Shown here in pieces: positions 9,574 to 19,026 of a DNA stretch of 64,000 bases. The DNA comes from Methanobacteriota archaeon (lineage in GTDB: Archaea; Thermoplasmatota; E2; DHVEG-1): contig JAPKYE010000072.1 of assembly GCA_026394495.1 (NCBI GenBank), positions 1 to 64,000 of the forward strand. Reading direction: 5' to 3'. The notes under the pieces are model-generated. The model made no database searches. It was not told the origin of the DNA and saw only the letters and a program-made list of their open reading frames with translations. Both the position numbers and the translations under genes were made by a program. Within the stretch, counting starts at the first letter, position 1; every line of letters starts with the position of its first letter.

Positions 9574-10595
9574 CTCAAAGAACTTTTGATGTTATGACAC
9601 GAAATAATTATTTAAAAGGTTGTTTTCCTCGTGTTTCTTATGCTAAAGATGCTAATATGATTAGAATAAAAGTATGTGAAAATACTCAGGTTCGTAGCAC
9701 TCGTTTATTTGTGTATGATGAGGGTTGTAATGAATGGACTCATGGTTTTTATTCTTATGACGGGAGGGGAATCATATTTTATTCACCTCGTACCCATCGT
9801 TATGAGTTCTCTGGTCCTATCGTGAATGTTTGGAGTAGGGAACGTGTGAATAAGTGTGGTGGGATGGTCTCCTCTGAGCCTGTCTTTAATGGGCTTCGAT
9901 GGGGTAGGAATCTTAAAAAAGGTATTGAAAACGAAAATAAAATATGTGATAACCTAAATACTGCTAATGTTGATAATTTAAAAATTCACCATTTAGAAAA
10001 TAGCGGTCATTTAAGTGGAGGGAGTGATATTGTCGTTTCTTTGAACCCTATTGAACCTGAAGAAAGTTCTTATGATACTGTTTTGCGCGGTGTGTGTGCT
10101 ATTGAGGTTTTAGGTATCAAAAAACGCGGTTTAACTGAGTCTACTCTGTCGTTTATGCTTCATAGATTTATAAATTTTCAGAGATGGCGAAGTGACTTAA
10201 TAAAAAATGATGTACTCCCTGTGATTGCATGGAATTATGAGGGGAAATCTTGGTTTGTTATAATGACAGATAGCGCGTTATACGATGGTTTTTACATAGG
10301 TGAGGGCGAATTAAAACATCAACAAACAAATTATCCTCTGGTTAGAAAGATACTGGAGTATAAATTAAACGTAACACAGTTATTCTATTGTATCAGATGT
10401 CATTTAAAAACTGTCAGCATAATACACACAATCGAAAAAAATAAGCCTGTATCCTATGGTCAAGGTAGCGAATATTTCTATTCTAAGGGTTACCCTTTGA
10501 AACCTGTCTATGATTATGACGTTGTTATAGATAAGATACGTAGCTATTTGTTTGAGACCTGCGGGGCTGATGAATCCTCTTATTGCAAGGATTAG
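9570..10595 (+). CDS. hypothetical protein, possible PD-(D/E)XK-like nuclease fold
   Basis: GSDIVVS ... CAIEVLGIKKRG ... VLPVIAWNYEGKSWFVI spacing resembles D-ExxxxK nuclease cores; weak. Confidence 0.4.
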   Translation: MTQRTFDVMTRNNYLKGCFPRVSYAKDANMIRIKVCENTQVRSTRLFVYDEGCNEWTHGFYSYDGRGIIFYSPRTHRYEFSGPIVNVWSRERVNKCGGMVSSEPVFNGLRWGRNLKKGIENENKICDNLNTANVDNLKIHHLENSGHLSGGSDIVVSLNPIEPEESSYDTVLRGVCAIEVLGIKKRGLTESTLSFMLHRFINFQRWRSDLIKNDVLPVIAWNYEGKSWFVIMTDSALYDGFYIGEGELKHQQTNYPLVRKILEYKLNVTQLFYCIRCHLKTVSIIHTIEKNKPVSYGQGSEYFYSKGYPLKPVYDYDVVIDKIRSYLFETCGADESSYCKD

Positions 10596-10672
10596 TTAGG
10601 GGAGGTAGGGGTATGGTTTCATATATCTAACGATATTACAATATATTTCCCTCCTGTTGGTAACACGAATGT

Positions 10673-10690
10673 CTTTTTTCGTGCTACGAA
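10673..10690. terminator. possible terminator hairpin
   Basis: ACGAA...TTCGT-type inverted repeat around a T-run downstream of the 10595 stop. Confidence 0.35.
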
Positions 10691-10910
10691 AACCTTATAT
10701 CATAAGGAGTGATTATCTGTTTTCATGGTTGCTAAGGGAAAGAGCGTTTTTTATTGATATGATTCGACCCTCTTTCCCTTTCATCGCATCTTTTTTATTG
10801 ATGGGGAAAATTTAAATATATATCCGTGTATTCAAATATAGAATCATATCAAGGTTATCGACTGCTAGACTGAGCGGTTTATAACGATAGCCTGAAAGGG
10901 TTGTCCCCCC

Positions 10911-12290
10911 GTGATTTCATCAGTCACCCTTACGGGTGATGCGATGACGGATAATGAAACAACCCAATCAGATAAATTTTATTCAAACAATAATTCTTTT
11001 AAAGTTGTTCATGCTTCTGGTATTACTTCTCAAAATCAAGAAGTGGGAGTGTGTAACCAAGAATGCGAACCTATTTTAGACAAAATAAGCCAGAATCATA
11101 TCGAACATTTAAGCCCTATTGTTGGGAAGGAAATGGTGAAACTGGATTATGACTTAAAAAAAACTTTAGATGTTGAAATATTTAGAAACCCCTATGTACT
11201 TGAACCAAAGGACTATGAGACGTTACAAGATTTTTTCACGGCACTCGAACATTGGTGGATTTTTCGATATAGAAAAAACCCCAGTACCATTAAAGACAGA
11301 ATCCGGTACGCAAAAAATATGTCGAAACATCCAGTTTATCCTATCGACTGGCTGAAGCTTAACCCGAATCAAGTAATAGCTTATCTGGAACACAGAGAAT
11401 ATCAAGATTACGGCAATACTAGAGGAAAACATCAAATACGCAATGACTGGAAAACAATAAAAACTATCGCGAAAGCATTTGGAATCGATGCTGAACTTTG
11501 GGGATATATCCCACCATGCCCACCAAAAGCCAAGGTACGAAAAATACCATCACCTGACGAAGTACATGCTATTATCCATCATAAATACTGTAAGGACAAA
11601 TACACTAAAACTTTGTATCAGTATATACTCATGCATGGTTTTTCTATTGGATGGAGACCTGCTGAGCTTGTCATCCAGAAAGTAAGCGATGTTCACTATG
11701 AAGACGGGTACTTAATCATCACTGAGACGAAGAAAGGCGACCAGATGCGACAGATTTTCCCTGAGAAACGTATTTTATCAGGGGAACGATGTAAAAGCTT
11801 CAAAAATTATATTGAGGACTGGCGACCAAAGGTTTTGAATCAATATAGCGGTGACTTTCTCTATTTACAGGCTAACGGGAGACCGTTTACGGTGAATTAT
11901 CTGAGAAAACTACTTACCCCTGAAGTTAAAAAGGTTTGGAGTAGTTTTTCTCTCTATACGATGCGTCATTGGTGTGCAATAGCTCGATTAATCCAAGGCT
12001 TCATTGATAACGGTACATGGGATAAGACTGACGTTCAAGATTGGCTAGGACATGAACGAGTAAGTACAACTGACGACTATACTAAGTATGCTAAAAAGTA
12101 CTATTTGATTGCCAAGTTTGATTGGATAAAATCCATCCTCAAATTTCACACAAAAAAATGTGAGAGGGGAAAATGGAAAAAATTCGATAAATTGGCAAAA
12201 AAGGGCTTTATTAAACCAGTTAACAGGAGAAAAAAGGAATGCTCCCATCGGGATTCGAACCCGAGTCTTCGCCTCGAAAGGGCGAAATGA
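10911..12290 (+). CDS. tyrosine recombinase / integrase overlapping tRNA-Glu
   Basis: SIGWRPAEL, TMRHW, DWLGHERVSTTDDYTKY motifs; C-terminus reads into the 3' part of tRNA-Glu; real start possibly MTDNETTQ near 10944. Confidence 0.88.
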   Translation: MISSVTLTGDAMTDNETTQSDKFYSNNNSFKVVHASGITSQNQEVGVCNQECEPILDKISQNHIEHLSPIVGKEMVKLDYDLKKTLDVEIFRNPYVLEPKDYETLQDFFTALEHWWIFRYRKNPSTIKDRIRYAKNMSKHPVYPIDWLKLNPNQVIAYLEHREYQDYGNTRGKHQIRNDWKTIKTIAKAFGIDAELWGYIPPCPPKAKVRKIPSPDEVHAIIHHKYCKDKYTKTLYQYILMHGFSIGWRPAELVIQKVSDVHYEDGYLIITETKKGDQMRQIFPEKRILSGERCKSFKNYIEDWRPKVLNQYSGDFLYLQANGRPFTVNYLRKLLTPEVKKVWSSFSLYTMRHWCAIARLIQGFIDNGTWDKTDVQDWLGHERVSTTDDYTKYAKKYYLIAKFDWIKSILKFHTKKCERGKWKKFDKLAKKGFIKPVNRRKKECSHRDSNPSLRLERAK

Positions 12291-12312
12291 TTGGCCGCTA
12301 CACTATAGGAGC
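12241..12312 (-). tRNA. tRNA-Glu(TTC)
   Basis: Cloverleaf on reverse strand: acceptor GCTCCTA/TGGGAGC, anticodon loop CTTTCGA, T arm TCGGGTTCGAATCCCGA. Confidence 0.93.
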
Positions 12313-12468
12313 AAATTAGTTTTTATTGTTCTAAGGTTAACCCAACAATACGGAATTCCTTATTAAAATTGCGCCTGGACAATCATTGAACAAAAAATCC
12401 GGTGATATTGTGTGAAATTTGTAGAAATAATGGTTGTTAAAAAATTGTTGTTGATTGAAAAGAAGAGT

Positions 12469-12552
12469 TAGGCAGGAGAAATTGGAGGTGGAAAAAATAC
12501 AAAAATTGGAGCTGTTTTTTTCCGTGGTGACAGATACATTTTCTCCTGCCTA
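12469..12552 (-). ncRNA. candidate structured ncRNA between tRNA-Glu and tRNA-Gln
   Basis: 13-bp perfect terminal stem TAGGCAGGAGAAA/TTTCTCCTGCCTA plus an inner A-rich/T-rich stem; minus-strand TATA-like TATTTAAAT about 25-30 nt upstream. Confidence 0.45.
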
Positions 12553-12641
12553 TGTTCTACTGTGTATTTGTTGATTTAAATACTTTTCGCTTGTTTTGTG
12601 GGTAAAAACAACTAAAAATAGGAGAAAACCTAATTGAAAGT

Positions 12642-12713
12642 AGCCCCGAGCGGATTCGAACCGCTGTCACTGGCTCCAAAGGCCGGTATGATTGACCACT
12701 ACACCACGGGGCT
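12642..12713 (-). tRNA. tRNA-Gln(TTG)
   Basis: Reverse strand AGCCCCG...CGGGGCT acceptor, anticodon loop CTTTGGA, T arm GCGGTTCGAATCCGC. Confidence 0.92.
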
Positions 12714-12841
12714 AAAGTATTATTGGTCAGTGCAGAAGGTGGATACCAATTTTCCTTTAAATGATTTTCTAGGATTATCATACAATAAACAAAGAGCCGT
12801 AAAAAAGAAAAACAGAGAATACATGTCCATAAGGGATTTCA

Positions 12842-12985
12842 GTGCGAAAATGTTTTTATTGTAGCAAAGAAGGAAACTACGTTGTCGATGAAAACAACGG
12901 TATGTGGTTTCTCTGCAAAACACATTATCAGCTTTTTTTAGCAAAACATGGAAAAACAAAAAAGAAACGAAAAGAGGAAGAATAA
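12842..12985 (+). CDS. small Cys/His protein VRKCFYCSKEGNYVVDENNGMWFLCKTHYQLFLAKHGK...
   Basis: GTG-initiated 47-aa ORF ending immediately before the next ATG; CxxC...CxxH. Confidence 0.55.
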   Translation: MRKCFYCSKEGNYVVDENNGMWFLCKTHYQLFLAKHGKTKKKRKEEE

Positions 12986-13468
12986 ATGATCAACGAAGAA
13001 CTTTTATTAGATGTTTCTCAGCAGCTTAAAATAAAAGGTCTCACTCTAGCTACAGCAGAATCCTGCACCGGTGGTCTGCTTGCCCATATCCTCACAAATA
13101 TATCTGGAAGTTCTGAATATTTTGATAGAGGCGTAATATCCTACAGCAACAACGCAAAACAAGAACTGCTTGATGTCTCTGAAAACACACTCAAACGACA
13201 TGGCGCTGTAAGCGAACAAACTGCACAAGAGATGGCAACAGGGATAAAAAACAGATCACAGGCAGACATCGGTATTGCAATCACTGGCATCGCAGGACCA
13301 AACGGCGGCACAAAGGATAAACCAGTTGGACTTGTTTACATAGCTATTGCAACATCTAAAAATATTTTAGTAAAAAAATTTGTTTTTTCAGGTGATAGAC
13401 TTCAAATAAAAGAAAACACTTGCAACGCAGCTCTTGTTTTTTTATTAGAATGCCTCAATCAAAAATAA
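12986..13468 (+). CDS. CinA C-terminal domain / nicotinamide-nucleotide amidase
   Basis: TLATAESCTGGLLAHILTNISGSSEYFDRGVISYSN, GIAGPNGGTKDKPVGLV. Confidence 0.93.
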   Translation: MINEELLLDVSQQLKIKGLTLATAESCTGGLLAHILTNISGSSEYFDRGVISYSNNAKQELLDVSENTLKRHGAVSEQTAQEMATGIKNRSQADIGIAITGIAGPNGGTKDKPVGLVYIAIATSKNILVKKFVFSGDRLQIKENTCNAALVFLLECLNQK

Positions 13469-13488
13469 AATAGGAGGAAATAATCCCT

Positions 13489-14523
13489 TTGTTAAACATA
13501 GACGGATCATACGGAGAAGGAGGCGGACAAATCCTGCGCACTGCAGTAGCATTATCTGTCTTGACAAATACACCTATTGAAATCACAAATATTCGATCAA
13601 ACCGTCCGACACCAGGGTTAAAACCACAGCATTACACCGCTGTTTCCTGCATGAAAACACTCTGTAACGCAAAAACTAAGGAGCTCACTGTTGGCTCATC
13701 ACATATAACATTCATGCCTGGTAAACTGCAGGAAGGTTCCTATACTTTTGATATTGGTACCGCTGGGAGTATGATCTTGGTTTTTCAGACCATTATTCTA
13801 GGTTCACTTCACATAAAAAAACCTATGACTATCAGACTTAAGGGTGGCACTGATGTGAAATGGGCACCATCATGGGATTATTTCAAGAACGTATTTTTAC
13901 CCTATCTGAAACAAATGGGAATCAACACAGATATAGAATTATTGCAAAGAGGATATTACCCAAAAGGAGGTGGCGATGCACAACTCACGCTGTACCCTTA
14001 TAATAAAATACTCCCATTTCATGATGAAACCCAACCTAATTTTTCTCATGTGAATGGTTTTATCTCAATCACAAATAATCTTTCTGATCATATTGCAGAG
14101 CGGATGAAACATGCCGCAATAAAAACATTATTGAAAAAAAATCTTTCGGCATCTATTATTGTTGAAAAAGTCACTTCGTTATCTGAAGGTGCTGGGATTA
14201 CGTTATGGTGTTCATCCAACAAAACGATACTTGGGTCAACTGTTCTTGGCGAAAAAGGGTATCCTGCTGAATCAGTTGGGGAAAAAGCAGCGACAGAACT
14301 GTTAAATGAAATAGATACAAAAGCAACACTGGATGTTTACGCATTTGATCAGCTTCTTCCGTATATGACATTTGCACGGATACAAGGAAATCATGTTTCG
14401 TGTCGTGTTCGTTTGATTAGTGATCATGCGCAAACCAATATGTGGCTGATCAATCAATTCTTTAAAGAAATCATTTTTCAAAAAACTTTAAACGATTGTT
14501 CGGTACTTGTTACATTAGAATAA
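13489..14523 (+). CDS. rtcA: RNA 3'-terminal phosphate cyclase
   Basis: DGSYGEGGGQILRTAVALS, RPTPGLKPQH, KGGTDVKWAPSWDYF. Confidence 0.95.
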   Translation: MLNIDGSYGEGGGQILRTAVALSVLTNTPIEITNIRSNRPTPGLKPQHYTAVSCMKTLCNAKTKELTVGSSHITFMPGKLQEGSYTFDIGTAGSMILVFQTIILGSLHIKKPMTIRLKGGTDVKWAPSWDYFKNVFLPYLKQMGINTDIELLQRGYYPKGGGDAQLTLYPYNKILPFHDETQPNFSHVNGFISITNNLSDHIAERMKHAAIKTLLKKNLSASIIVEKVTSLSEGAGITLWCSSNKTILGSTVLGEKGYPAESVGEKAATELLNEIDTKATLDVYAFDQLLPYMTFARIQGNHVSCRVRLISDHAQTNMWLINQFFKEIIFQKTLNDCSVLVTLE

Positions 14524-14578
14524 TAATTATCTGAAAGCATCACAATATATATTATGCGAAAAAAAATATTTTTTTGTG

Positions 14579-14953
14579 TTATTGTCGGTCTTTTATTAAA
14601 TCCATTAGTTCCTTTCCAAATTCAGTGATTCGATATATCTTAATGGGACTGGTGGTAGTATCAATTACTTGTTCGATAATTTGTAAATTCAAAAGAGATT
14701 CTTCTTTTTTGTATCTGGTACCCATCCCTCGTAATGCACCAAGGACGTTTGTCGGGGTTGTTTTTGTATGATACGCAATCTCCGATGTATAACTCCCACT
14801 GGGGCTGATATCAAAAAGGTATTCGGTTATTTTTTTGCGTACATTGCTTCTGCGAAGTGCACGAACAGCGAGCGGTCGTTTAGTGTCGATAGCGTATCCT
14901 ACTTGTTGATTGTCCTGCATCCCATCCACGATCCTTATTAAATGAATGACCAA
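14579..14953 (-). CDS. archaeal HTH transcriptional regulator
   Basis: Winged-helix-like VRKKITEYLFDISPSGSYTSEIAYHTKTTPTNVLGALRGMG. Confidence 0.7.
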   Translation of the reverse strand: MVIHLIRIVDGMQDNQQVGYAIDTKRPLAVRALRRSNVRKKITEYLFDISPSGSYTSEIAYHTKTTPTNVLGALRGMGTRYKKEESLLNLQIIEQVIDTTTSPIKIYRITEFGKELMDLIKDRQ

Positions 14954-15153
14954 GCCCCTTAATATAAATGTGTACGGTGAATAATTAGCCGCATATGCAC
15001 CTGCAGGTAAATCGTGTTTTTTTAAAAAAAATGTATAATGTGCAGATGATAAGATGATTCGTTAAATAATACCATTACATAAAATACATGTTTATATAAT
15101 GATAATGTATTTGATTTCTCAATTGAGAATCATTTGTGTTGTAAAAAAAGAAC

Positions 15154-17100
15154 GTGATGAGTATGGATCTGAAATGTGAGGAGAAACAGGTGACTCGGGA
15201 AAAAAACCCTGTCGTTTCGCAAAATATTGATGAACGTTATCATACATTGTTTGAGCAAGTGAATGCTGCTGCGTTTCTCACATCATTCGAAGGACAGATT
15301 TTAGAAGCGAATCAGAAATCTTGTGATTTGCTTGGGTACAGCTGGGAAGAAATGCTCCGGTTGTCCCTGCGAGATATTCTTCCGAAGGAAACTGACTGGG
15401 TACAGTTCATCGATGAAATCTGTGCGCGAGGGGGTTTGCATATTGAGGCGGAGAGTGTCAAAAAAGATGGTGGCTACATCTCCGTGGAAATCCGTATCTC
15501 CTTATTCCGGATGAACAAAAAACCTGTGATGTTTGTCCTCATCTGGGATATCACTGATCGACGAAAGCAGGAGAAACGTCTGCGGGAGAGCGAAAAAAAA
15601 TACCATGGGTTGTTTGAATATACCACAGATGGTATTTTTGTTTTGGATGCTCGTGGCGATATCCTTGATGTAAACACCAAACTGTGTGATATGCTTGATG
15701 TCAATAAAGATATTTTTGTCGGTAGAAATCTCTTTAACATGGATTTACTCACTGCGAAATCTCTGCCTATTGTTATCGCTCAGTTTGAACAATTGCTTTC
15801 TGAGAAAAACGCAAAACGCTATACGACTGAGATGCGGACAAAACAAAATAAAATTCTTGATGTTGAGATTAGCTCGTTTTTCTTGGTACGAAAAGACAAT
15901 GAGCTTGATAATTTTGTGTTGATTCTTCGTGATATCACATCGCGAACAGAATATGAAGTGCGACGACAGAAAGAACATGATCTTCTGAAAACCTTGATGG
16001 ATAATGTTCCTGATTCTGTTTACTTTAAGGATGAAAAGAATCGTTTTATTTTAGTGAACAAAGCAAAAGCTGTTCATTGTAATAAAAAATCTGATGAGAT
16101 GATCGGGAAAAATGATTTTGATTTTATGCCAGAAGAACAAGCAAAGAAGAGCTTTGAGGATGATACTCGGATTATGTTATCAGGTCAATCATTGATTAAT
16201 ACTGTTGAGAAACTAATCTATAAAGACGGCTCTGAGAAATGGACATCGGTTACGAAAATCCCTCGGTATAATACGGAGGGGGAGATCATTGGAACAATGG
16301 GTATTTCTAGAGATATAACGATTCAAGAAAAAGCGCGGGAGGAATTGAAACAATCAGAGGAACGGTATCGTGCGGTGTTTGAAAATTCTTCGTTTGCGAT
16401 TATCTTAACCGATGAATCTGGGAAGATTATTTCGTGGAATAAACTTGTAGAAGAGCTTCTTTCGATGGATCGCAATGAGCTTGAGCGACGAGCTGTTGAA
16501 TCGTTGTATCCAGCAGATGAATGGGAGAAGATTCATGCGGAATATGTGCATGATAAGGGAATTAAACGACGGATTGAAACAAAGGTGATACGTAAAGATC
16601 GGCGTGTTGTTGATGTTGATTTGTCGATCAATGTGTTGAAAAGCATTGACGGAAAAATCTTGGGGTCAACGGAGATTATTAGTGATATTACGAAGCGGAA
16701 AAAAGCTGAAGAGGAATCAAAAAGGCAGCATGAGCTCTTGAATGGTTTGATGGATTCGATACCTGATTCTATTTATTTCAAAGATGATAAGAATCAGTTT
16801 ATTTTAGTGAATAAAGCTAAGGCGAATCGGTGGAAGGTTCAGCCTTCTGATATGCTTGGGAAAAACGATTTTGATTTCTTGCCTGTTGAACAGGCGCAGC
16901 ATGCTTTTGATGATGATAACATGGTGCTTCGTACGGGAAACGCGATTGTTGATAAGATAGAAATAATAACGGGTTCTGATGGAGTGGAGCGATTCTTTTC
17001 TGTGACGAAGGTTCCGCGATATGATCTAGAGGGACATATCATTGGAACTATCGGGATTTCTCGTGATGTTACTGAATGGAAAAAAACAATGAAAGAATGA
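15154..17100 (+). CDS. multi-PAS sensor protein lacking obvious kinase output
   Basis: Repeated PAS/PAC modules (NVPDSVYFKDEKNRFILVNKAKA, GTMGISRDIT); ends after a PAC motif. Confidence 0.9.
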   Translation: MMSMDLKCEEKQVTREKNPVVSQNIDERYHTLFEQVNAAAFLTSFEGQILEANQKSCDLLGYSWEEMLRLSLRDILPKETDWVQFIDEICARGGLHIEAESVKKDGGYISVEIRISLFRMNKKPVMFVLIWDITDRRKQEKRLRESEKKYHGLFEYTTDGIFVLDARGDILDVNTKLCDMLDVNKDIFVGRNLFNMDLLTAKSLPIVIAQFEQLLSEKNAKRYTTEMRTKQNKILDVEISSFFLVRKDNELDNFVLILRDITSRTEYEVRRQKEHDLLKTLMDNVPDSVYFKDEKNRFILVNKAKAVHCNKKSDEMIGKNDFDFMPEEQAKKSFEDDTRIMLSGQSLINTVEKLIYKDGSEKWTSVTKIPRYNTEGEIIGTMGISRDITIQEKAREELKQSEERYRAVFENSSFAIILTDESGKIISWNKLVEELLSMDRNELERRAVESLYPADEWEKIHAEYVHDKGIKRRIETKVIRKDRRVVDVDLSINVLKSIDGKILGSTEIISDITKRKKAEEESKRQHELLNGLMDSIPDSIYFKDDKNQFILVNKAKANRWKVQPSDMLGKNDFDFLPVEQAQHAFDDDNMVLRTGNAIVDKIEIITGSDGVERFFSVTKVPRYDLEGHIIGTIGISRDVTEWKKTMKE

Positions 17101-17386
17101 ATGTGAATCTCAGTTCATAATCGTGCGACTAACCCCCGTGTCTCTTTTTTTTCTTTTTTAGTTATGTAATTATTCATACAGTTTTTTCCTCTTTGTTTTT
17201 TTTTCTATGAATGTACATATCCGTGTAGATATTCATCTGCGAAAAAGGCATTTAATATCTATTTAAGTTGGATGCATTGCACTCGACAATAAGCAGGAAA
17301 AACAAAGGTTAATTTCTTTTGTTTATACCCGCATATACAATGATTTTCCTGCTCGTTTAATTAATAAATAGGATGGGATCCAGGAT

Positions 17387-18163
17387 ATGGTCGTCAAAAA
17401 AGAAAAACTATTACGCTATATTCATCGAACCACGCGTTTTGTTGAACTTGATCTTCTTCGTGGTATGGCTATTTTAATCATGGTTTTTTTACATGTTCTC
17501 TGGGATTTGGATTACTTTGGCTTTATGCCGTTAAATAAGGGTATTTATCAGTTTCAAGTTGTTATTCCTACCTTGTTTTTTATCCTTATGGGAATCTGTT
17601 TGGTTATTACCACGAATAAAAAACAGGGTTTCTCAAATAAAGAACTTCGAACACATTTAATTTCTCGTGGATTGTGGATATTTGGTCTTGGGATGATTAT
17701 CACGATTGTTACCTTGTTGTTTATGTCAGATCGACCAATTTTCTTTGGTGTATTGCATTGTTTAGGGTTGTCTATTATTCTAAGCATTCCTCTTCTCCGA
17801 CTTAAAACATATAACATCGCGATTGGGTTCGCAATTATTCTTGGAGGGTTTATTATGGGGTTTTATCCGGCTCAGGATGCAAATCTAATTTCTCTTATTA
17901 TTGGAATTCATCCTGCAGATATCGGACATTTCACGATCGACTATTTCCCATTATTTCCCTGGTTTGGAGCAAGTTTAATTGGTGTTGGATTGGGAAATTT
18001 ACTCTACAAAGATGGGAAACGACAGTTTCGATTCCCGGATATTTCTCGTTATAAACCCGTTGCGTTGTTCTCGTGGCTTGGGAAGCATTCATTGACGATT
18101 TATCTTATTCATCAACCGATTATTGCAGGTATTTTAGGGTACATTGTTCCTAAATTTTTGTAG
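17387..18163 (+). CDS. DUF1624 / heparan-alpha-glucosaminide acetyltransferase-like membrane protein
   Basis: RFVELDLLRGMAILIMVFLHVLWDLDYFG and several TM helices. Confidence 0.8.
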   Translation: MVVKKEKLLRYIHRTTRFVELDLLRGMAILIMVFLHVLWDLDYFGFMPLNKGIYQFQVVIPTLFFILMGICLVITTNKKQGFSNKELRTHLISRGLWIFGLGMIITIVTLLFMSDRPIFFGVLHCLGLSIILSIPLLRLKTYNIAIGFAIILGGFIMGFYPAQDANLISLIIGIHPADIGHFTIDYFPLFPWFGASLIGVGLGNLLYKDGKRQFRFPDISRYKPVALFSWLGKHSLTIYLIHQPIIAGILGYIVPKFL

Positions 18164-18244
18164 AATACTCAGTATTAAAATCGGTAAAATGTTCGTTTTG
18201 ACGTTTTGACACCGTACGTTTATATAGACGAAAAAAGAACGTAT

Positions 18245-18320
18245 TCTATGGTGAGGAAGGGATTATTGCTATCTGTTCCTTTTTATGGTCGGAATTTTTC
18301 TCCCTTCCTTTCCTCCCCCC
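18245..18320 (+). ncRNA. possible small structured RNA
   Basis: TATA-like GTTTATATAG at about 18218 followed by GAGGAAGGGA/TCCCTTCCTT stem. Confidence 0.25.
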
Positions 18321-18525
18321 GATATAAGATGTTATGTTGGTTTGTGCGTCATGAAGTAACATTTCTCAATTAGTATTTAAACGTAATGGATATTTATGTT
18401 GGTTTTTTCTTCGAGTAAAAATATTAATATTAAAGATTAATAAAAGTAATTGATGGATTAGTTTTAAATAGGATGCACAAGATTCATATTTTAATAAGGT
18501 AAAAAAAATAGAGGAGCGAAAAGAA

Positions 18526-18921
18526 ATGGATAATAAAATGTTTAAGACATTAGGAACCTGGCTATTCCTGTTAGGGATATTAATAGCACTAATCATTGGT
18601 CTCCTAATGGGAGCAAATGTATATACAGACACCAACGGATACGGATCGTTAGTCCTGGCCGCGCTAGGATTTATCGTAGGGGTCCTGTCGTTTTTCGCCG
18701 TTGGAACCATAACAAGAGACGAAGTCCCGACATTTCTAATAGCCGCAGTACTACTGGTCGGAGTCGGTGCCGCAACAGCTTTACTTCAAAACGTTAGTAT
18801 CATCGGACCATATCTCGCAGCTATGGCAACGATGATCGCAGTATTCATTGCACCAGCAGCGGTTATCCTCGCTGTTCGAGCAATATGGGATATCGGTAAA
18901 AGCGCAGAGCCTAACAAATAA
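18526..18921 (+). CDS. small four-TM membrane protein
   Basis: 131-aa hydrophobic ORF, GGAG upstream. Confidence 0.7.
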   Translation: MDNKMFKTLGTWLFLLGILIALIIGLLMGANVYTDTNGYGSLVLAALGFIVGVLSFFAVGTITRDEVPTFLIAAVLLVGVGAATALLQNVSIIGPYLAAMATMIAVFIAPAAVILAVRAIWDIGKSAEPNK

Positions 18922-19026
18922 ACAACGAGATAGTTTTTCTATCTCTTTTTTTATTCTTTTTTCTTTAAATATTTTTTAATTTTTTTTTGTGAAAAATTAA
19001 AAGATAAAAAAAGAAAAAAATGGGGG

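Larger units (their letters stand above)
7751..12254. mobile_element. integrated rolling-circle plasmid in tRNA-Glu
   Basis: Exact direct repeat AATGCTCCCATCGGGAT at 7751-7767 and 12238-12254, the latter covering the tRNA-Glu 3' end; contains HUH Rep and tyrosine integrase. Confidence 0.88.

Noticed and set aside
12160-12366. 68-aa ORF across tRNA-Glu
   Set aside because: Overlaps a confident tRNA and the integrase in another frame
12634-12864. 76-aa ORF across tRNA-Gln
   Set aside because: Typical spurious translation of a tRNA (MKVAPSGFEPLSLAPKAG)
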